A stretch of DNA of 26,144 nt from JACCUZ01 sp038246575. GTDB taxonomy: Bacteria; Actinomycetota; Actinomycetes; JACCUZ01. The notes beneath the pieces were generated by a model. It searched no databases and was not told the DNA's origin. It saw nothing but the letters and a program-made list of their open reading frames with translations. The position numbers and the translations under genes are program-made. Positions 6,068 through 15,048 of the stretch are shown in pieces (position 1 is the first letter of the stretch; the number at the start of each line of letters is the position of its first letter). Location: contig JBBRVU010000041.1 in assembly GCA_038246575.1 (NCBI GenBank), forward strand, positions 1-26,144, read 5' to 3'.

Positions 6068-7398
6068 CCGACACCCACGTTCCTGCCGACGGCACGTCGC
6101 GGGAGACCACCGAGGGCACCGTGTACACGGTGACCGGCCAGGACTGGGACACACTGACGGCCGGGTTGGGCGACTCCGAGCAGGAGCGCATCGTCGTCAA
6201 CATGGGGCCGCAGCACCCGTCGACGCACGGCGTGCTCCGGCTCATCCTCGAGCTCGAGGGCGAGACGGTGACCGACTGCCGCCTCGGCATCGGCTATCTG
6301 CACACCGGCATCGAGAAGAACTGCGAGTACCGCACCTGGACCCAGGGCGTCACCTTCGTGACGCGGATGGACTATCTCGCCCCGCTCTTCAACGAGTACG
6401 CCTACGTCCGAGGGGTCGAGCGGCTGCTCGGCGTCGAGGACCAGATCCCCGAGCGCGCCAACGTGATCCGAGTCATGCTCATGGAGCTCAACCGGATCTC
6501 CTCGCACCTGGTCGCGATCGCGACCGGTGGCATGGAGCTGGGCGCCCTCACCGCGATGACCTTCGGGTTCCGTGAGCGCGAGCTGGTCCTTGACATCTTC
6601 GAGATGATCACCGGGCTGCGGATGAACCACGCCTACATCCGTCCGGGTGGCGTCTCGCAGGACCTGCCGCCCGGCGCCGTCGACCGGATCCGCGACCTGC
6701 TGGCGCTGCTTCCGAAACGGCTCGCTGACACCGAGAACCTGTTGGTGGGCAACAAGATCTGGATGGAGCGGACGGCCGGGGTCGGTTACCTCGATCTCAC
6801 CGGCTGCACGGCCCTCGGCATCACCGGCCCGATCCTGCGGGCAACGGGGTTGCCCCATGACCTGCGCAAGTCCCAGCCGTACGCCGGCTACGAGACCTAC
6901 GAGTTCGACGTGCAGACCCAGACGACCTGCGACGCCTACGGGCGCTTCCTCATCCGCATCGGTGAGATGAAGGAGTCACTGAAGATCGTCGAGCAGTGTC
7001 TCGACCGGCTGCAGCCCGGCCCGGTGATGATCGAGGACAAGAAGATCGCCTGGCCTGCACAGCTGGCGCTCGGCTCGGACGGGCTCGGCAACTCCCTCGA
7101 CCACATCCGCCACATCATGGGCGAGTCGATGGAGGCTCTCATCCACCACTTCAAGCTGGTGACCGAGGGTTTCCGGGTGCCCCCGGGTCAGGTCTACTCC
7201 GCGATCGAGTCGCCGCGCGGCGAGCTGGGCGTGCACCTGGTCAGCGACGGTGGCACCCGCCCCTACCGGGTGCACTTCCGGGACCCGTCGTTCAACAACC
7301 TGCAGTCGGCACCGGCGATGAGCGAGGGGAGCATGGTCGCCGACCTCATCGCTGCTGTGGCCTCGATCGACCCGGTGATGGGAGGGGTGGATCGATGA
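6064..7398 (+). CDS. nuoD: NADH-quinone oxidoreductase subunit D
   Basis: 444 residues from GTG 6064, overlapping the nuoC stop. It is the 49-kDa-type subunit, which is derived from the hydrogenase large subunit and forms the quinone-binding cavity with NuoB. The family blocks are present: NMGPQHPSTHGVLRL (residues 46-60, with the conserved H51 and H55), GIGYLHTGIEKN (75-86), FVTRMDYLAP, and the C-terminal SPRGELGVHLVSDG and RVHFRDPSFNNLQ. The ~40 N-terminal residues before the core are a polar extension. nuoE starts inside its stop codon (ATGA). Confidence 0.97.
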   Translation: MTDTHVPADGTSRETTEGTVYTVTGQDWDTLTAGLGDSEQERIVVNMGPQHPSTHGVLRLILELEGETVTDCRLGIGYLHTGIEKNCEYRTWTQGVTFVTRMDYLAPLFNEYAYVRGVERLLGVEDQIPERANVIRVMLMELNRISSHLVAIATGGMELGALTAMTFGFRERELVLDIFEMITGLRMNHAYIRPGGVSQDLPPGAVDRIRDLLALLPKRLADTENLLVGNKIWMERTAGVGYLDLTGCTALGITGPILRATGLPHDLRKSQPYAGYETYEFDVQTQTTCDAYGRFLIRIGEMKESLKIVEQCLDRLQPGPVMIEDKKIAWPAQLALGSDGLGNSLDHIRHIMGESMEALIHHFKLVTEGFRVPPGQVYSAIESPRGELGVHLVSDGGTRPYRVHFRDPSFNNLQSAPAMSEGSMVADLIAAVASIDPVMGGVDR

Positions 7399-8237
7399 GC
7401 GTGGACGCGGGCTTCGCCAGCGACGTGCGCACCCGTCTCGTTGCCCACGCTGCGGAGATCATCGCGAGATATCCACGCAGCCGCTCGGCCCTGCTGCCGA
7501 TGCTGCATCTCATGCAGGCCGAGGAGGGCTACGTCAGCCCGCACGGCATCGAGCTCTGCGCCGAGCTGCTCGAGATCACCTCCGCCGAGGTGGCCGCGGT
7601 CGCGACGTTCTACACGATGTACAAGCGCCGCCCCAACGGTGAGTACAGCGTCGGGGTGTGCACGAACACCCTGTGCGCGGTCCTCGGCGGGGACGAGATC
7701 TTCGCGACGTTGAAGAAGCACCTGGGCGTCGGCCACGACGAGACGACTGCCGACGGTGCCGTCACCCTCGAGCATCTCGAGTGCAACGCGGCCTGCGACT
7801 ACGCGCCGGTGATGATGGTCAATTGGGAGTTCTTCGACAACCAGACCCCGGAGTCCGCGGTCGCGCTCGTTGACGACCTGCGCGCCGGTACGACGCCGAC
7901 CCCCACCCGGGGCGCGTCGCTGTGTACCTTCAAGCAGGTCTCCCGGGTGCTCGCCGGGTTCACCGACGGTCGGGCAGACGAGGGTCCCGCTGCCGGGGGT
8001 CCCACGCTCGCCGGTTTGCGGATCGCGCGGGAACAGGAGGCGGACGTCGGGCAGCGCCGACCGGGATCCGCGTCGGGGCGGAGCTCCGGCGGTGCCACCG
8101 ACGCCGGTATCGGCTACGGCAAGGACGGCGGCCCCTCGGAGAGCGACGCGCCCGCCCAGACCGCCGAGTCCGACCCGGCCAACGACACGCCGCCGGCCCG
8201 CGACACCGGCGGACCTGGAAAGAAGGGCACGCAGTGA
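7395..8237 (+). CDS. nuoE: NADH-quinone oxidoreductase subunit E with long C-terminal extension
   Basis: 280 residues from ATG 7395 in an ATGA overlap. NuoE binds the [2Fe-2S] cluster N1a beside NuoF. Its thioredoxin-like domain has all four ligands: C89 and C94 (GVCTNTLC), C130 and C134 (LECNAACDYAPVMM). A helical N-terminal domain has SALLPMLHLMQAEEGYVS and VATFYTMY. The core ends near residue 165. About 110 more residues follow that are rich in G, A, P, S, D and R and look disordered, so the protein is far longer than the ~165-residue E. coli form. Similar tails occur in actinobacterial NuoE; their role is unknown. Confidence 0.96.
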   Translation: MSVDAGFASDVRTRLVAHAAEIIARYPRSRSALLPMLHLMQAEEGYVSPHGIELCAELLEITSAEVAAVATFYTMYKRRPNGEYSVGVCTNTLCAVLGGDEIFATLKKHLGVGHDETTADGAVTLEHLECNAACDYAPVMMVNWEFFDNQTPESAVALVDDLRAGTTPTPTRGASLCTFKQVSRVLAGFTDGRADEGPAAGGPTLAGLRIAREQEADVGQRRPGSASGRSSGGATDAGIGYGKDGGPSESDAPAQTAESDPANDTPPARDTGGPGKKGTQ

Positions 8238-9595
8238 GCATCTCGCTGACCCCGGTGCTGTCCCGCACCTGGGATGTGGACCGTTCGTGGACCCGCGAGG
8301 TCTACGAGGAGCACGACGGCTACGCCGGGCTGCGGGCGGCGCTGGAGAAGGCGCCCGAGGACGTCACGGCGCTCGTGAAGGCGTCCGAGCTGCGCGGCCG
8401 AGGCGGAGCAGGTTTCCCCACCGGCATGAAGTGGGGCTTCATCCCGCAGGGCGGCGACAAGCCCATCTACCTCGTCGTCAACGCCGACGAGTCGGAGCCG
8501 GGCACCTGCAAGGACATCCCGCTGATGATGGCCAATCCGCACGAGCTGGTGGAGGGCGTGATCATCGCGTCCTACGCCATCCGTGCGGCGCACGCGTTCA
8601 TCTACGTGCGCGGCGAGGTGGTCCACGTGCTGCGCCGGGTGCAGAACGCCGTCGCGGAGGCCTATGCCGCAGGGTATCTTGGCGCGGACATCCTCGGCTC
8701 GGGCTACGACCTCGAGCTCACCGTCCACGCTGGCGCGGGGGCGTACATCTGCGGCGAGGAGACGGCGCTGCTGGACTCGCTGGAGGGCATGCGGGGACAG
8801 CCGCGACTGCGGCCGCCGTTCCCGGCGGTTGCCGGCCTCTATGCCTCGCCGACCGTCATCAACAACGTCGAGTCCATCGCGAGCGTCCCGTCGATCCTGC
8901 GCAACGGCGCCAAGTGGTTCTCCTCGATGGGCACGCAGAACGACGACCCGAAGCTGCGGTCGAAGGGCATGACGCTCTACTCACTCTCGGGTCACGTCAC
9001 GACACCGGGGCAGTACGAGGCTCCGATGGGCGTCACGCTGCGCGAGCTGCTCGACCTGTCCGGCGGTGTGCGTGAGGGTCACGAGCTGAAGTTCTGGACT
9101 CCGGGCGGATCGTCGACGCCGCTGCTGACCGCTGAGCACCTCGACGTCCCGCTGTCCTACGAGGGCATCGCCGGCGCCGGGTCCATGCTCGGCACCAAGG
9201 CTTTGCAGGTGTTCGACGAGACGACCTGCGTCGTGCGCTGCGTGCTGCGCTGGACGGAGTTCTACGCCCACGAGTCGTGCGGGAAGTGCACACCGTGCCG
9301 CGAGGGCACGTACTGGCTGGTCCAGATCCTGCGCCGGCTCGAGGCAGGCGCGGGCGAGCCGGCCGATCTCGAGGAGGACCTCGACAAGCTGCTCGACATC
9401 AGCGACAACATCCTGGGCCGATCGTTCTGCGCCCTGGCCGACGGGGCAGTCAGCCCGATCACCTCGTCGTTGGAGTACTTCCGCGACGAGTACGTTGCCC
9501 ACTTCACCGAGAACGGCTGCCCGTTCGACCCCGCGGCCGCCACAGTCTTCGGTGCGCCTGCCACGCCCGCCACGACAGGAGCCCGCTCCCGATGA
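8234..9595 (+). CDS. nuoF: NADH-quinone oxidoreductase subunit F (NADH/FMN site)
   Basis: 453 residues from GTG 8234, overlapping the nuoE stop. It oxidises NADH: FMN and NADH bind in the first half, and cluster N3 passes the electrons on. The nucleotide-binding GRGGAGFPTGMKW is at residues 55-67, NADESEPGTCKD at 83-94 and YICGEETALL at 171-180. The [4Fe-4S] ligands C349, C352 and C355 (ESCGKCTPCREGT) and C399 (GRSFCALADG) are all present. The final ~15 residues form an A/T/P-rich tail. nuoG begins in its stop codon. Confidence 0.97.
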   Translation: MSISLTPVLSRTWDVDRSWTREVYEEHDGYAGLRAALEKAPEDVTALVKASELRGRGGAGFPTGMKWGFIPQGGDKPIYLVVNADESEPGTCKDIPLMMANPHELVEGVIIASYAIRAAHAFIYVRGEVVHVLRRVQNAVAEAYAAGYLGADILGSGYDLELTVHAGAGAYICGEETALLDSLEGMRGQPRLRPPFPAVAGLYASPTVINNVESIASVPSILRNGAKWFSSMGTQNDDPKLRSKGMTLYSLSGHVTTPGQYEAPMGVTLRELLDLSGGVREGHELKFWTPGGSSTPLLTAEHLDVPLSYEGIAGAGSMLGTKALQVFDETTCVVRCVLRWTEFYAHESCGKCTPCREGTYWLVQILRRLEAGAGEPADLEEDLDKLLDISDNILGRSFCALADGAVSPITSSLEYFRDEYVAHFTENGCPFDPAAATVFGAPATPATTGARSR

Positions 9596-12063
9596 CGGTC
9601 ACCGCCAGCTCCGGCGCGAGCGGCGCGAGCGGCGCCACCGGCGCCACCGGCGCCGACGTGCAGCCGCGTAGCGACCTCCTCACGATCACCATCGACGGCA
9701 TCGATATCCGGGTGCCCAAGGGCACCCTGGTGATCCGGGCCGCTGAGATGATCGGCATCCAGATCCCGCGGTTCTGTGACCACCCGCTGCTCGACCCGGT
9801 CGGTGCCTGCCGCCAGTGCCTGGTCGCGGTGGAAGGTCAGGGAAAGCCGCTCGCGTCGTGCACCACGACGGTCTCCGACGGAATGGTCGTCGAGACCCAG
9901 TTGACGTCCCCGGTCGCCGACAAGGCGCAGAAGGGGATCATGGAGCTGCTGCTCATCAACCACCCCCTCGACTGTCCGGTGTGTGACAAGGGCGGCGAGT
10001 GCCCGCTGCAGAACCAGGCCATGAGCAACGGTCGTGGTGAGAGCCGGTTCGGCGGGGTCAAGCGCACGTACCCCAAGCCCATCAACATCTCCTCACAGGT
10101 CCTGCTCGACCGCGAGCGGTGTGTCCTGTGCGCACGGTGCACCCGGTTCTCGTCGCAGATCGCCGGTGACCCGTTCATCGAGATGCTCGAGCGCGGTGCA
10201 CTGCAGCAGGTGGGGATCTACGAGTCCGAGCCCTTCGAGTCCTACTTCTCCGGCAACACGGTGCAGATCTGCCCGGTCGGGGCTCTGACCGGCGCTGCCT
10301 ACCGCTTCCGGTCCCGGCCGTTCGACCTTGTGTCCTCGCCAGGGGTGTGCGAGCACTGCGCGTCGGGGTGCGCGATCCGCACCGACCACCGCCGCGGCAA
10401 GGTGCTGCGCCGGCTGGCAGGCGACGACCCCGCTGTCAACGAGGAGTGGAACTGCGACAAGGGCCGCTGGGCGTTCCAGTACGCGACCGCGCAGGACCGG
10501 CTGACCTCGCCCATGGTGCGTGACGAGTCCGGTGAGCTCGTCGCGACGTCGTGGGCCGACGCGCTCGACGTGGCGGCCCGCGGCCTGTCCGCGAGCCGCG
10601 GTGCGACCGGTGTGCTGGTCGGCGGCCGGGTCACGGTCGAGGACGCCTACGCGTACGCGAAGTTCGCCCGGGTGGCGCTGGCCACCAACGACGTGGACTT
10701 CCGGGCCCGCCCGCACTCGGCCGAGGAGGAGTCCTTCCTCGCAGCCCACGTCGCCGGGCGACCGATGACGCTGACCTACGACGACCTGGAGAAGGCGTCC
10801 ACAGTGCTGCTGGTCGGGCTCGAGCCCGAAGAGGAGTCACCGATCGTCTTCCTGCGGCTTCGCAAGGCCGCGCGATCGGGGCGGCTGTCGGTGCACGCCG
10901 TCGCACCGTTCGCCAGCCGCGGTCTGGCCAAGCTGGACGCCACGCTGCTCCCGACGGTGCCCGGAGCGGAGGCCGCGCTGCTCGACGAGCTGCGGACAGG
11001 TGCGGAGTCGGTCGCCGCGACCTCCGCGGCGCTGCGCGGACCCGGATCCGTCGTCCTCGTCGGCGAGGGGCTCGCGGCCACGCCGGGTGCGATCTCGGCT
11101 CTCGTGCGCCTCGTCGAGGCCACCGGTGCCAGCTTGGCGTGGGTGCCGCGGCGGGCCGGCGAGCGCGGCGCCCTCGAGGCGGGCGCCCTTCCGGCGCTGC
11201 TGCCCGGCGGCCGCCCTGTTGCCGACGCGGCTGCGCGGGTCGACGTCTCCACGGCCTGGGGCGTCGTGGGGCTCCCCGACGCCGCAGGCAGGGACACCTC
11301 GGCGATGCTCGCTGCCGTGCACACCGGCGAGGTCCGCGCGCTCGTCGTCGGCGGTGTGGACCCCGATGACCTGCCCGACCCGGCCGGGGCGCGGGCCGCG
11401 ATCGACGCCGCGCGCTTCGTGGTCAGCCTCGAGCTGCGCGAGTCGGCGGTGACTCGTCGCGCCGATGTCGTCCTGCCGGTGGCACCGGTCGTGGAGAAGG
11501 CAGGGACCTTCCTGGACTGGGAAGGTCGGTCCCGACCCTTCGACGCGGCGCTGCGTGGGACAAATGCGATGCCCGACCTGCGGGTTCTGCACACGCTCGC
11601 CGACCAGATGGACGTCGCCCTGGGTCTGCCCGATGTCGCTGCCGCCCGCGACGAGCTCGCCGAGCTGGGCACCTGGGACGGGGAGCGGGCTCCGTTCACG
11701 GCCGCCGCAGCGGAGCAGGGCACCTCGCCAGCGATCGGTGAGGTCGTCCTCTCCACCTGGTCGATGCTGCTGGACGCCGGCCGACTGCAGGACGACGAGC
11801 CGTATCTCGCCGGGACCGCGCGCACGCCGGTGGCCCGCCTGTCGGCGGCCACCGCGGACCGGCTGGGGCTGCGCGTGGGCTCGTCTGTCACCGTATCCAC
11901 CGACCGTGGTGAGATCACGCTGCCGCTGGCCATCACCGACATGACCGACGGTGTTGTCTGGGTGCCGACGAACTCGGGTCCCTCGCGGGTGCGGCGTGAG
12001 CTCGGCGCGGTCAACGGAGCACGGGTCCGAGTGAGCATCGCCGACAGGGGAGGGGAGCGATGA
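9592..12063 (+). CDS. nuoG: NADH-quinone oxidoreductase subunit G (multi-cluster subunit)
   Basis: 823 residues from ATG 9592. It is the largest peripheral subunit and carries a chain of iron-sulfur clusters. The visible ligand sets are the [2Fe-2S] C62, C73, C76, C90; the His-type H124, C128, C131, C137; the 4Fe-4S C177, C180, C183, C227; and an extra CxxCxxxC-x27-C set at C253, C256, C260, C288. The last set is the optional N7 site. A molybdopterin-oxidoreductase-like domain follows (roughly 290-820), with the KAGTFLDWEGR region intact. The start carries an SGASGATGATG repeat from a 9-bp tandem repeat. The stop overlaps nuoH. Confidence 0.96.
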   Translation: MTVTASSGASGASGATGATGADVQPRSDLLTITIDGIDIRVPKGTLVIRAAEMIGIQIPRFCDHPLLDPVGACRQCLVAVEGQGKPLASCTTTVSDGMVVETQLTSPVADKAQKGIMELLLINHPLDCPVCDKGGECPLQNQAMSNGRGESRFGGVKRTYPKPINISSQVLLDRERCVLCARCTRFSSQIAGDPFIEMLERGALQQVGIYESEPFESYFSGNTVQICPVGALTGAAYRFRSRPFDLVSSPGVCEHCASGCAIRTDHRRGKVLRRLAGDDPAVNEEWNCDKGRWAFQYATAQDRLTSPMVRDESGELVATSWADALDVAARGLSASRGATGVLVGGRVTVEDAYAYAKFARVALATNDVDFRARPHSAEEESFLAAHVAGRPMTLTYDDLEKASTVLLVGLEPEEESPIVFLRLRKAARSGRLSVHAVAPFASRGLAKLDATLLPTVPGAEAALLDELRTGAESVAATSAALRGPGSVVLVGEGLAATPGAISALVRLVEATGASLAWVPRRAGERGALEAGALPALLPGGRPVADAAARVDVSTAWGVVGLPDAAGRDTSAMLAAVHTGEVRALVVGGVDPDDLPDPAGARAAIDAARFVVSLELRESAVTRRADVVLPVAPVVEKAGTFLDWEGRSRPFDAALRGTNAMPDLRVLHTLADQMDVALGLPDVAAARDELAELGTWDGERAPFTAAAAEQGTSPAIGEVVLSTWSMLLDAGRLQDDEPYLAGTARTPVARLSAATADRLGLRVGSSVTVSTDRGEITLPLAITDMTDGVVWVPTNSGPSRVRRELGAVNGARVRVSIADRGGER
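9613..9654. repeat. 9-bp tandem repeat at the nuoG 5' end
   Basis: Two GGCGCGAGC units, two GGCGCCACC units and a partial GGCGCC, all in frame. They encode Gly-Ala-Ser/Thr triplets in the non-conserved N-terminal tail of NuoG, before the ferredoxin domain. Confidence 0.88.
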
Positions 12064-13379
12064 ACGCCACGCTGCTGGCGTCGCCGGAGGTGCGAGGCTT
12101 CGGCATCGACCCCTGGTGGCTCGTGCTCATCAAGGCGGTCGCGATCTTCGGCTTCCTCGTGGTCATGACGCTGTTCACGATCTACGCCGAGCGCCGGGTC
12201 GTCGGCCGGATGCAGCAGCGCATCGGCCCCAACCGAGTCGGTCCGTTCGGGCTCCTGCAGAGCCTGGCCGACGGGATCAAGCTCGCGCTCAAGGAGGACA
12301 TCATCCCGAAGGCCGCCGACAAGGCGGTCTTCATCCTCGCGCCGATCCTCGCCACAGCGCCGGCATTCATGGCCTTCGCGGTCATCCCGTTCGGGCCGCA
12401 GGTCTCGATCTTCGGCCAGCGCACCAACCTGCAGCTCACCGACCTGCCGGTGGCGGTGCTCTACATCCTGGCCGTCGCATCGGTCGGCATCTACGGCATC
12501 GTGCTCGCCGGTTGGTCGAGCGGCTCGACCTACCCGTTGCTCGGCGCGCTGCGCTCGACGGCCCAGATGATCTCCTACGAGGTCGCGATGGGCCTGTCCT
12601 TCGTGGGTGTCTTCCTCTACGCGGGGAGCATGTCCACCTCGGAGATCGTGGCGGCCCAGGGCGACTACTGGTACGCCGTGCTGCTCTTCCCGTCGTTCGC
12701 GATCTACGTGATCTCGATGGTCGGTGAGACCAACCGGGCGCCCTTCGACCTTGCGGAGGCAGAGGGCGAGCTCGTTGGCGGCTTCCACACGGAGTACAGC
12801 TCGCTGAAGTTCGCGCTGTTCTTCCTGGCCGAGTACATCAACATGGTCACCGTCTCGGCGTTGGCGACGACGCTCTTCCTGGGCGGCTGGCGGGCACCGT
12901 GGCCGTTGTCCCTGTGGGACGGGGCGAACCAGAACTGGTGGCCGATCCTGTGGTTCACGGCCAAGCTGTTCCTCTTCCTGTTCGTGTTCATCTGGCTGCG
13001 CGGCACGTTGCCGCGGATGCGCTACGACCAGTTCATGAAGCTGGGCTGGAAGGTCCTCATCCCGGTGGCACTGGGCTGGCTGCTGCTGGTGGCCACCGTC
13101 CGTGCGGTCAACGCCGAGTACACCTTCGACACCCGGCAGGTCCTGATCTATGGCGGCATCGCTGCTGTGGTGCTCATCGCGCTGACGTACGCCTGGGACC
13201 TCGCCGCCGCCAGGAACGGCGACGAGGAAGCGGCGGAGGTCACCGCGGAGTGGGACCCCATGGCCGGTGGGCACCCGGTGCCACCGATGCCCGGGCAGCA
13301 GGTCCCCGAGCTGCCTGAGCTGCCTGAGCCGCCCGAGCTGGCCGCTGCCGGCACGTCACAGACGGAGGACCCACGGTGA
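12060..13379 (+). CDS. nuoH: NADH-quinone oxidoreductase subunit H
   Basis: 439 residues from ATG 12060, overlapping the nuoG stop (ATGA) and preceded by AGGGGAG. It is an eight-helix membrane subunit that forms the quinone chamber entrance with NuoB and NuoD. Family blocks: YAERRVVGRMQQRIGPNRVG, QSLADGIKLALKEDIIP, YPLLGALRSTAQMISYEVAMGL, ETNRAPFDLAEAEGELVGGF and RGTLPRMRYDQFMKLGWK. After the last helix (about residue 384) comes a ~55-residue acidic, proline-rich cytoplasmic tail that includes a PELPELPEPPEL repeat. The tail is not part of the E. coli protein. The stop overlaps the nuoI GTG. Confidence 0.97.
   Translation: MNATLLASPEVRGFGIDPWWLVLIKAVAIFGFLVVMTLFTIYAERRVVGRMQQRIGPNRVGPFGLLQSLADGIKLALKEDIIPKAADKAVFILAPILATAPAFMAFAVIPFGPQVSIFGQRTNLQLTDLPVAVLYILAVASVGIYGIVLAGWSSGSTYPLLGALRSTAQMISYEVAMGLSFVGVFLYAGSMSTSEIVAAQGDYWYAVLLFPSFAIYVISMVGETNRAPFDLAEAEGELVGGFHTEYSSLKFALFFLAEYINMVTVSALATTLFLGGWRAPWPLSLWDGANQNWWPILWFTAKLFLFLFVFIWLRGTLPRMRYDQFMKLGWKVLIPVALGWLLLVATVRAVNAEYTFDTRQVLIYGGIAAVVLIALTYAWDLAAARNGDEEAAEVTAEWDPMAGGHPVPPMPGQQVPELPELPEPPELAAAGTSQTEDPR
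13308..13343. repeat. 9-bp tandem repeat at the nuoH 3' end
   Basis: GAGCTGCCT twice, then GAGCCGCCC and GAGCTGGCC, in frame, encoding ELP/EPP/ELA triplets in the soluble C-terminal tail of NuoH. Confidence 0.85.
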
Positions 13380-13948
13380 TCCAGCTGCCGACCCAGCTGC
13401 GGGGCTTCGGTGTCACCTTCTCGACGATGTTCAAAAAGGTGGTCACCGAGCAGTACCCCGAGGAGAAGAAGCCGACCGAGCCACGCTTCCACGGCCGCCA
13501 CGTGCTCAATCGGCACCCGGACGGGCTGGAGCGGTGCATCGGCTGCGAGTTGTGCGCGTGGGCCTGTCCGGCCGACGCCATCTACGTCGAGGGTGCGGAC
13601 AACACCGACGCGGAGCGCTTCTCCCCCGGTGAGCGCTACGGCCGCGTCTACCAGATCAACTACCTGCGCTGCATCTTCTGCGGGCTGTGCATCGAGGCCT
13701 GCCCTACCCGCGCGCTGACGATGAGCAACGAGTACGAGTTGGCCGACGACAGCCGGGCCAAGCTCATCTATGAGAAGCAGGACCTGCTGGCCCCGATGCT
13801 GGCCGGTATGGCCGAGGCGCCGCACCCGATGGTCGAGGGCATGGACGACCAGAACTACTACCGCGGCGAGGTCAGTCGGGCCACACCAGCGCAGCTGGCC
13901 GTGGTTGCCGCCCGCCGAGCGGCCGCCGAGGACGGTGACGGCTCGTGA
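13376..13948 (+). CDS. nuoI: NADH-quinone oxidoreductase subunit I
   Basis: 190 residues from GTG 13376. It is an 8Fe ferredoxin-like subunit with clusters N6a and N6b, passing electrons from NuoG to NuoB. Two complete CxxCxxCxxxCP motifs are present: C54, C57, C60, C64 and C99, C102, C105, C109. An N-terminal amphipathic segment (GFGVTFSTMFKKVVTEQYPEE) anchors it at the membrane. The C-terminal ~60 residues are a polar tail of low conservation. It overlaps both neighbours by GTGA. Confidence 0.97.
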   Translation: MIQLPTQLRGFGVTFSTMFKKVVTEQYPEEKKPTEPRFHGRHVLNRHPDGLERCIGCELCAWACPADAIYVEGADNTDAERFSPGERYGRVYQINYLRCIFCGLCIEACPTRALTMSNEYELADDSRAKLIYEKQDLLAPMLAGMAEAPHPMVEGMDDQNYYRGEVSRATPAQLAVVAARRAAAEDGDGS

Positions 13949-14736
13949 GCAGCACAACCACCGTCCTCGCCGCGGCGACCGACACGGGGACCGGCGAGGC
14001 CGTCGTCTTCTGGCTCCTGGGGCCGTTGTCGGCGCTCGCGGCGCTGGGGATGCTGGCCAGCCGCAAGGCGGTGCACAGCGCGTTGCTGCTGGCCGTGACG
14101 ATGCTCAGCCTCGCGGTGATGTACCTGGCGCAGGACGCTCCCTTCCTCGGTGTCGTGCAGGTCGTGGTCTACACCGGCGCGGTCATGATGCTGTTCCTGT
14201 TCGTCTTGATGCTCGTCGGCGTGGACTCGGCCGACTCTCTGGTCGAGACACTGCGGGGACAGCGGGTGGCCGCCGTGCTGACCGCGATCGGCTTCGGGGC
14301 ACTGCTGGTGTTCGCGATCGGCGATGCGGTCACGAGCAACCAGGGCCTGGAGCAGGCGAACGCCGACGGCAACGTCGAGGGGCTGGCCAACCTCATCTTC
14401 TCTCGCTACGTCTTCGTCTTCGAGGTGACCAGTGCGCTGCTGATCACGGCGGCGATGGCAGCCATGATTCTCGCCCACCGCGAGAGCTTCCGGTCCCGGC
14501 CGACCCAGCGCGAGCTGTCGGTGCAGCGGTTCCGCGGCGGGCAGGAGCCTGCCCCGCTGCCCCCGCCCGGCGTCTACGCGCGGCACAACGCGGTGGACAC
14601 TCCGGCGTTGCTGCCCGACGGCACCCCGGCCGAGCAGTCGGTGTCGCCGGTGCTCATCGCCCGCGGTGATGCCAAGGCGATCCCTGGGTCGTTCACACCC
14701 ACCGGCGAGATCGACCGCACAGGTGATGACGCATGA
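13945..14736 (+). CDS. nuoJ: NADH-quinone oxidoreductase subunit J
   Basis: 263 residues from GTG 13945. It is a five-helix membrane subunit linking the quinone module to the proton channels. The conserved third helix, VVQVVVYTGAVMMLFLFVLML, carries the pi-bulge region typical of NuoJ. After the last helix (about residue 175) there is a hydrophilic tail of ~85 residues. The family is usually 160-190 residues, so the tail is an actinobacterial addition. Its ATGA stop overlaps nuoK. Confidence 0.95.
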   Translation: MSSTTTVLAAATDTGTGEAVVFWLLGPLSALAALGMLASRKAVHSALLLAVTMLSLAVMYLAQDAPFLGVVQVVVYTGAVMMLFLFVLMLVGVDSADSLVETLRGQRVAAVLTAIGFGALLVFAIGDAVTSNQGLEQANADGNVEGLANLIFSRYVFVFEVTSALLITAAMAAMILAHRESFRSRPTQRELSVQRFRGGQEPAPLPPPGVYARHNAVDTPALLPDGTPAEQSVSPVLIARGDAKAIPGSFTPTGEIDRTGDDA

Positions 14737-15032
14737 ACCCGATGAACTATGTGTTCCTCTCGGCCGTGCTCTTCTCGATCGGTGCGGCCGGAGTGCTGCT
14801 GCGGCGCAACGCGATCGTCGTGTTCATGAGCGTCGAGTTGATGCTCAACGCGTGCAACCTGGCGTTCGTCACCTTCGCCCGGATCCAGGGCAACCTCGAC
14901 GGCCAGGTCATCGCGTTCTTCGTCATGGTCGTGGCGGCCGCCGAGGTCGTTGTCGGCCTGGCCATCATCATCACGATCTTCCGTTCCCGTCGGTCGGCCT
15001 CGGTCGACGGCGCCAACCTGCTGAAGTACTAG
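14733..15032 (+). CDS. nuoK: NADH-quinone oxidoreductase subunit K
   Basis: 99 residues from ATG 14733. It is a three-helix MrpC-like subunit. Conserved SVELMLNACNLAFV carries the membrane glutamate used in proton transfer, and AAAEVVVGLAIIITIFR carries the second. It has the normal family length. It is followed by a 16-nt gap and then nuoL. Confidence 0.96.
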   Translation: MNPMNYVFLSAVLFSIGAAGVLLRRNAIVVFMSVELMLNACNLAFVTFARIQGNLDGQVIAFFVMVVAAAEVVVGLAIIITIFRSRRSASVDGANLLKY

Positions 15033-15048
15033 AGGGGCCTGCGCACCG

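Noticed and set aside
10776..13274. 832-codon open frame on the minus strand opposite nuoG and nuoH
   Set aside because: It has no family motif, is Arg/Asp/His-rich, and lies opposite two fully conserved nuo genes. It reflects third-position GC bias.
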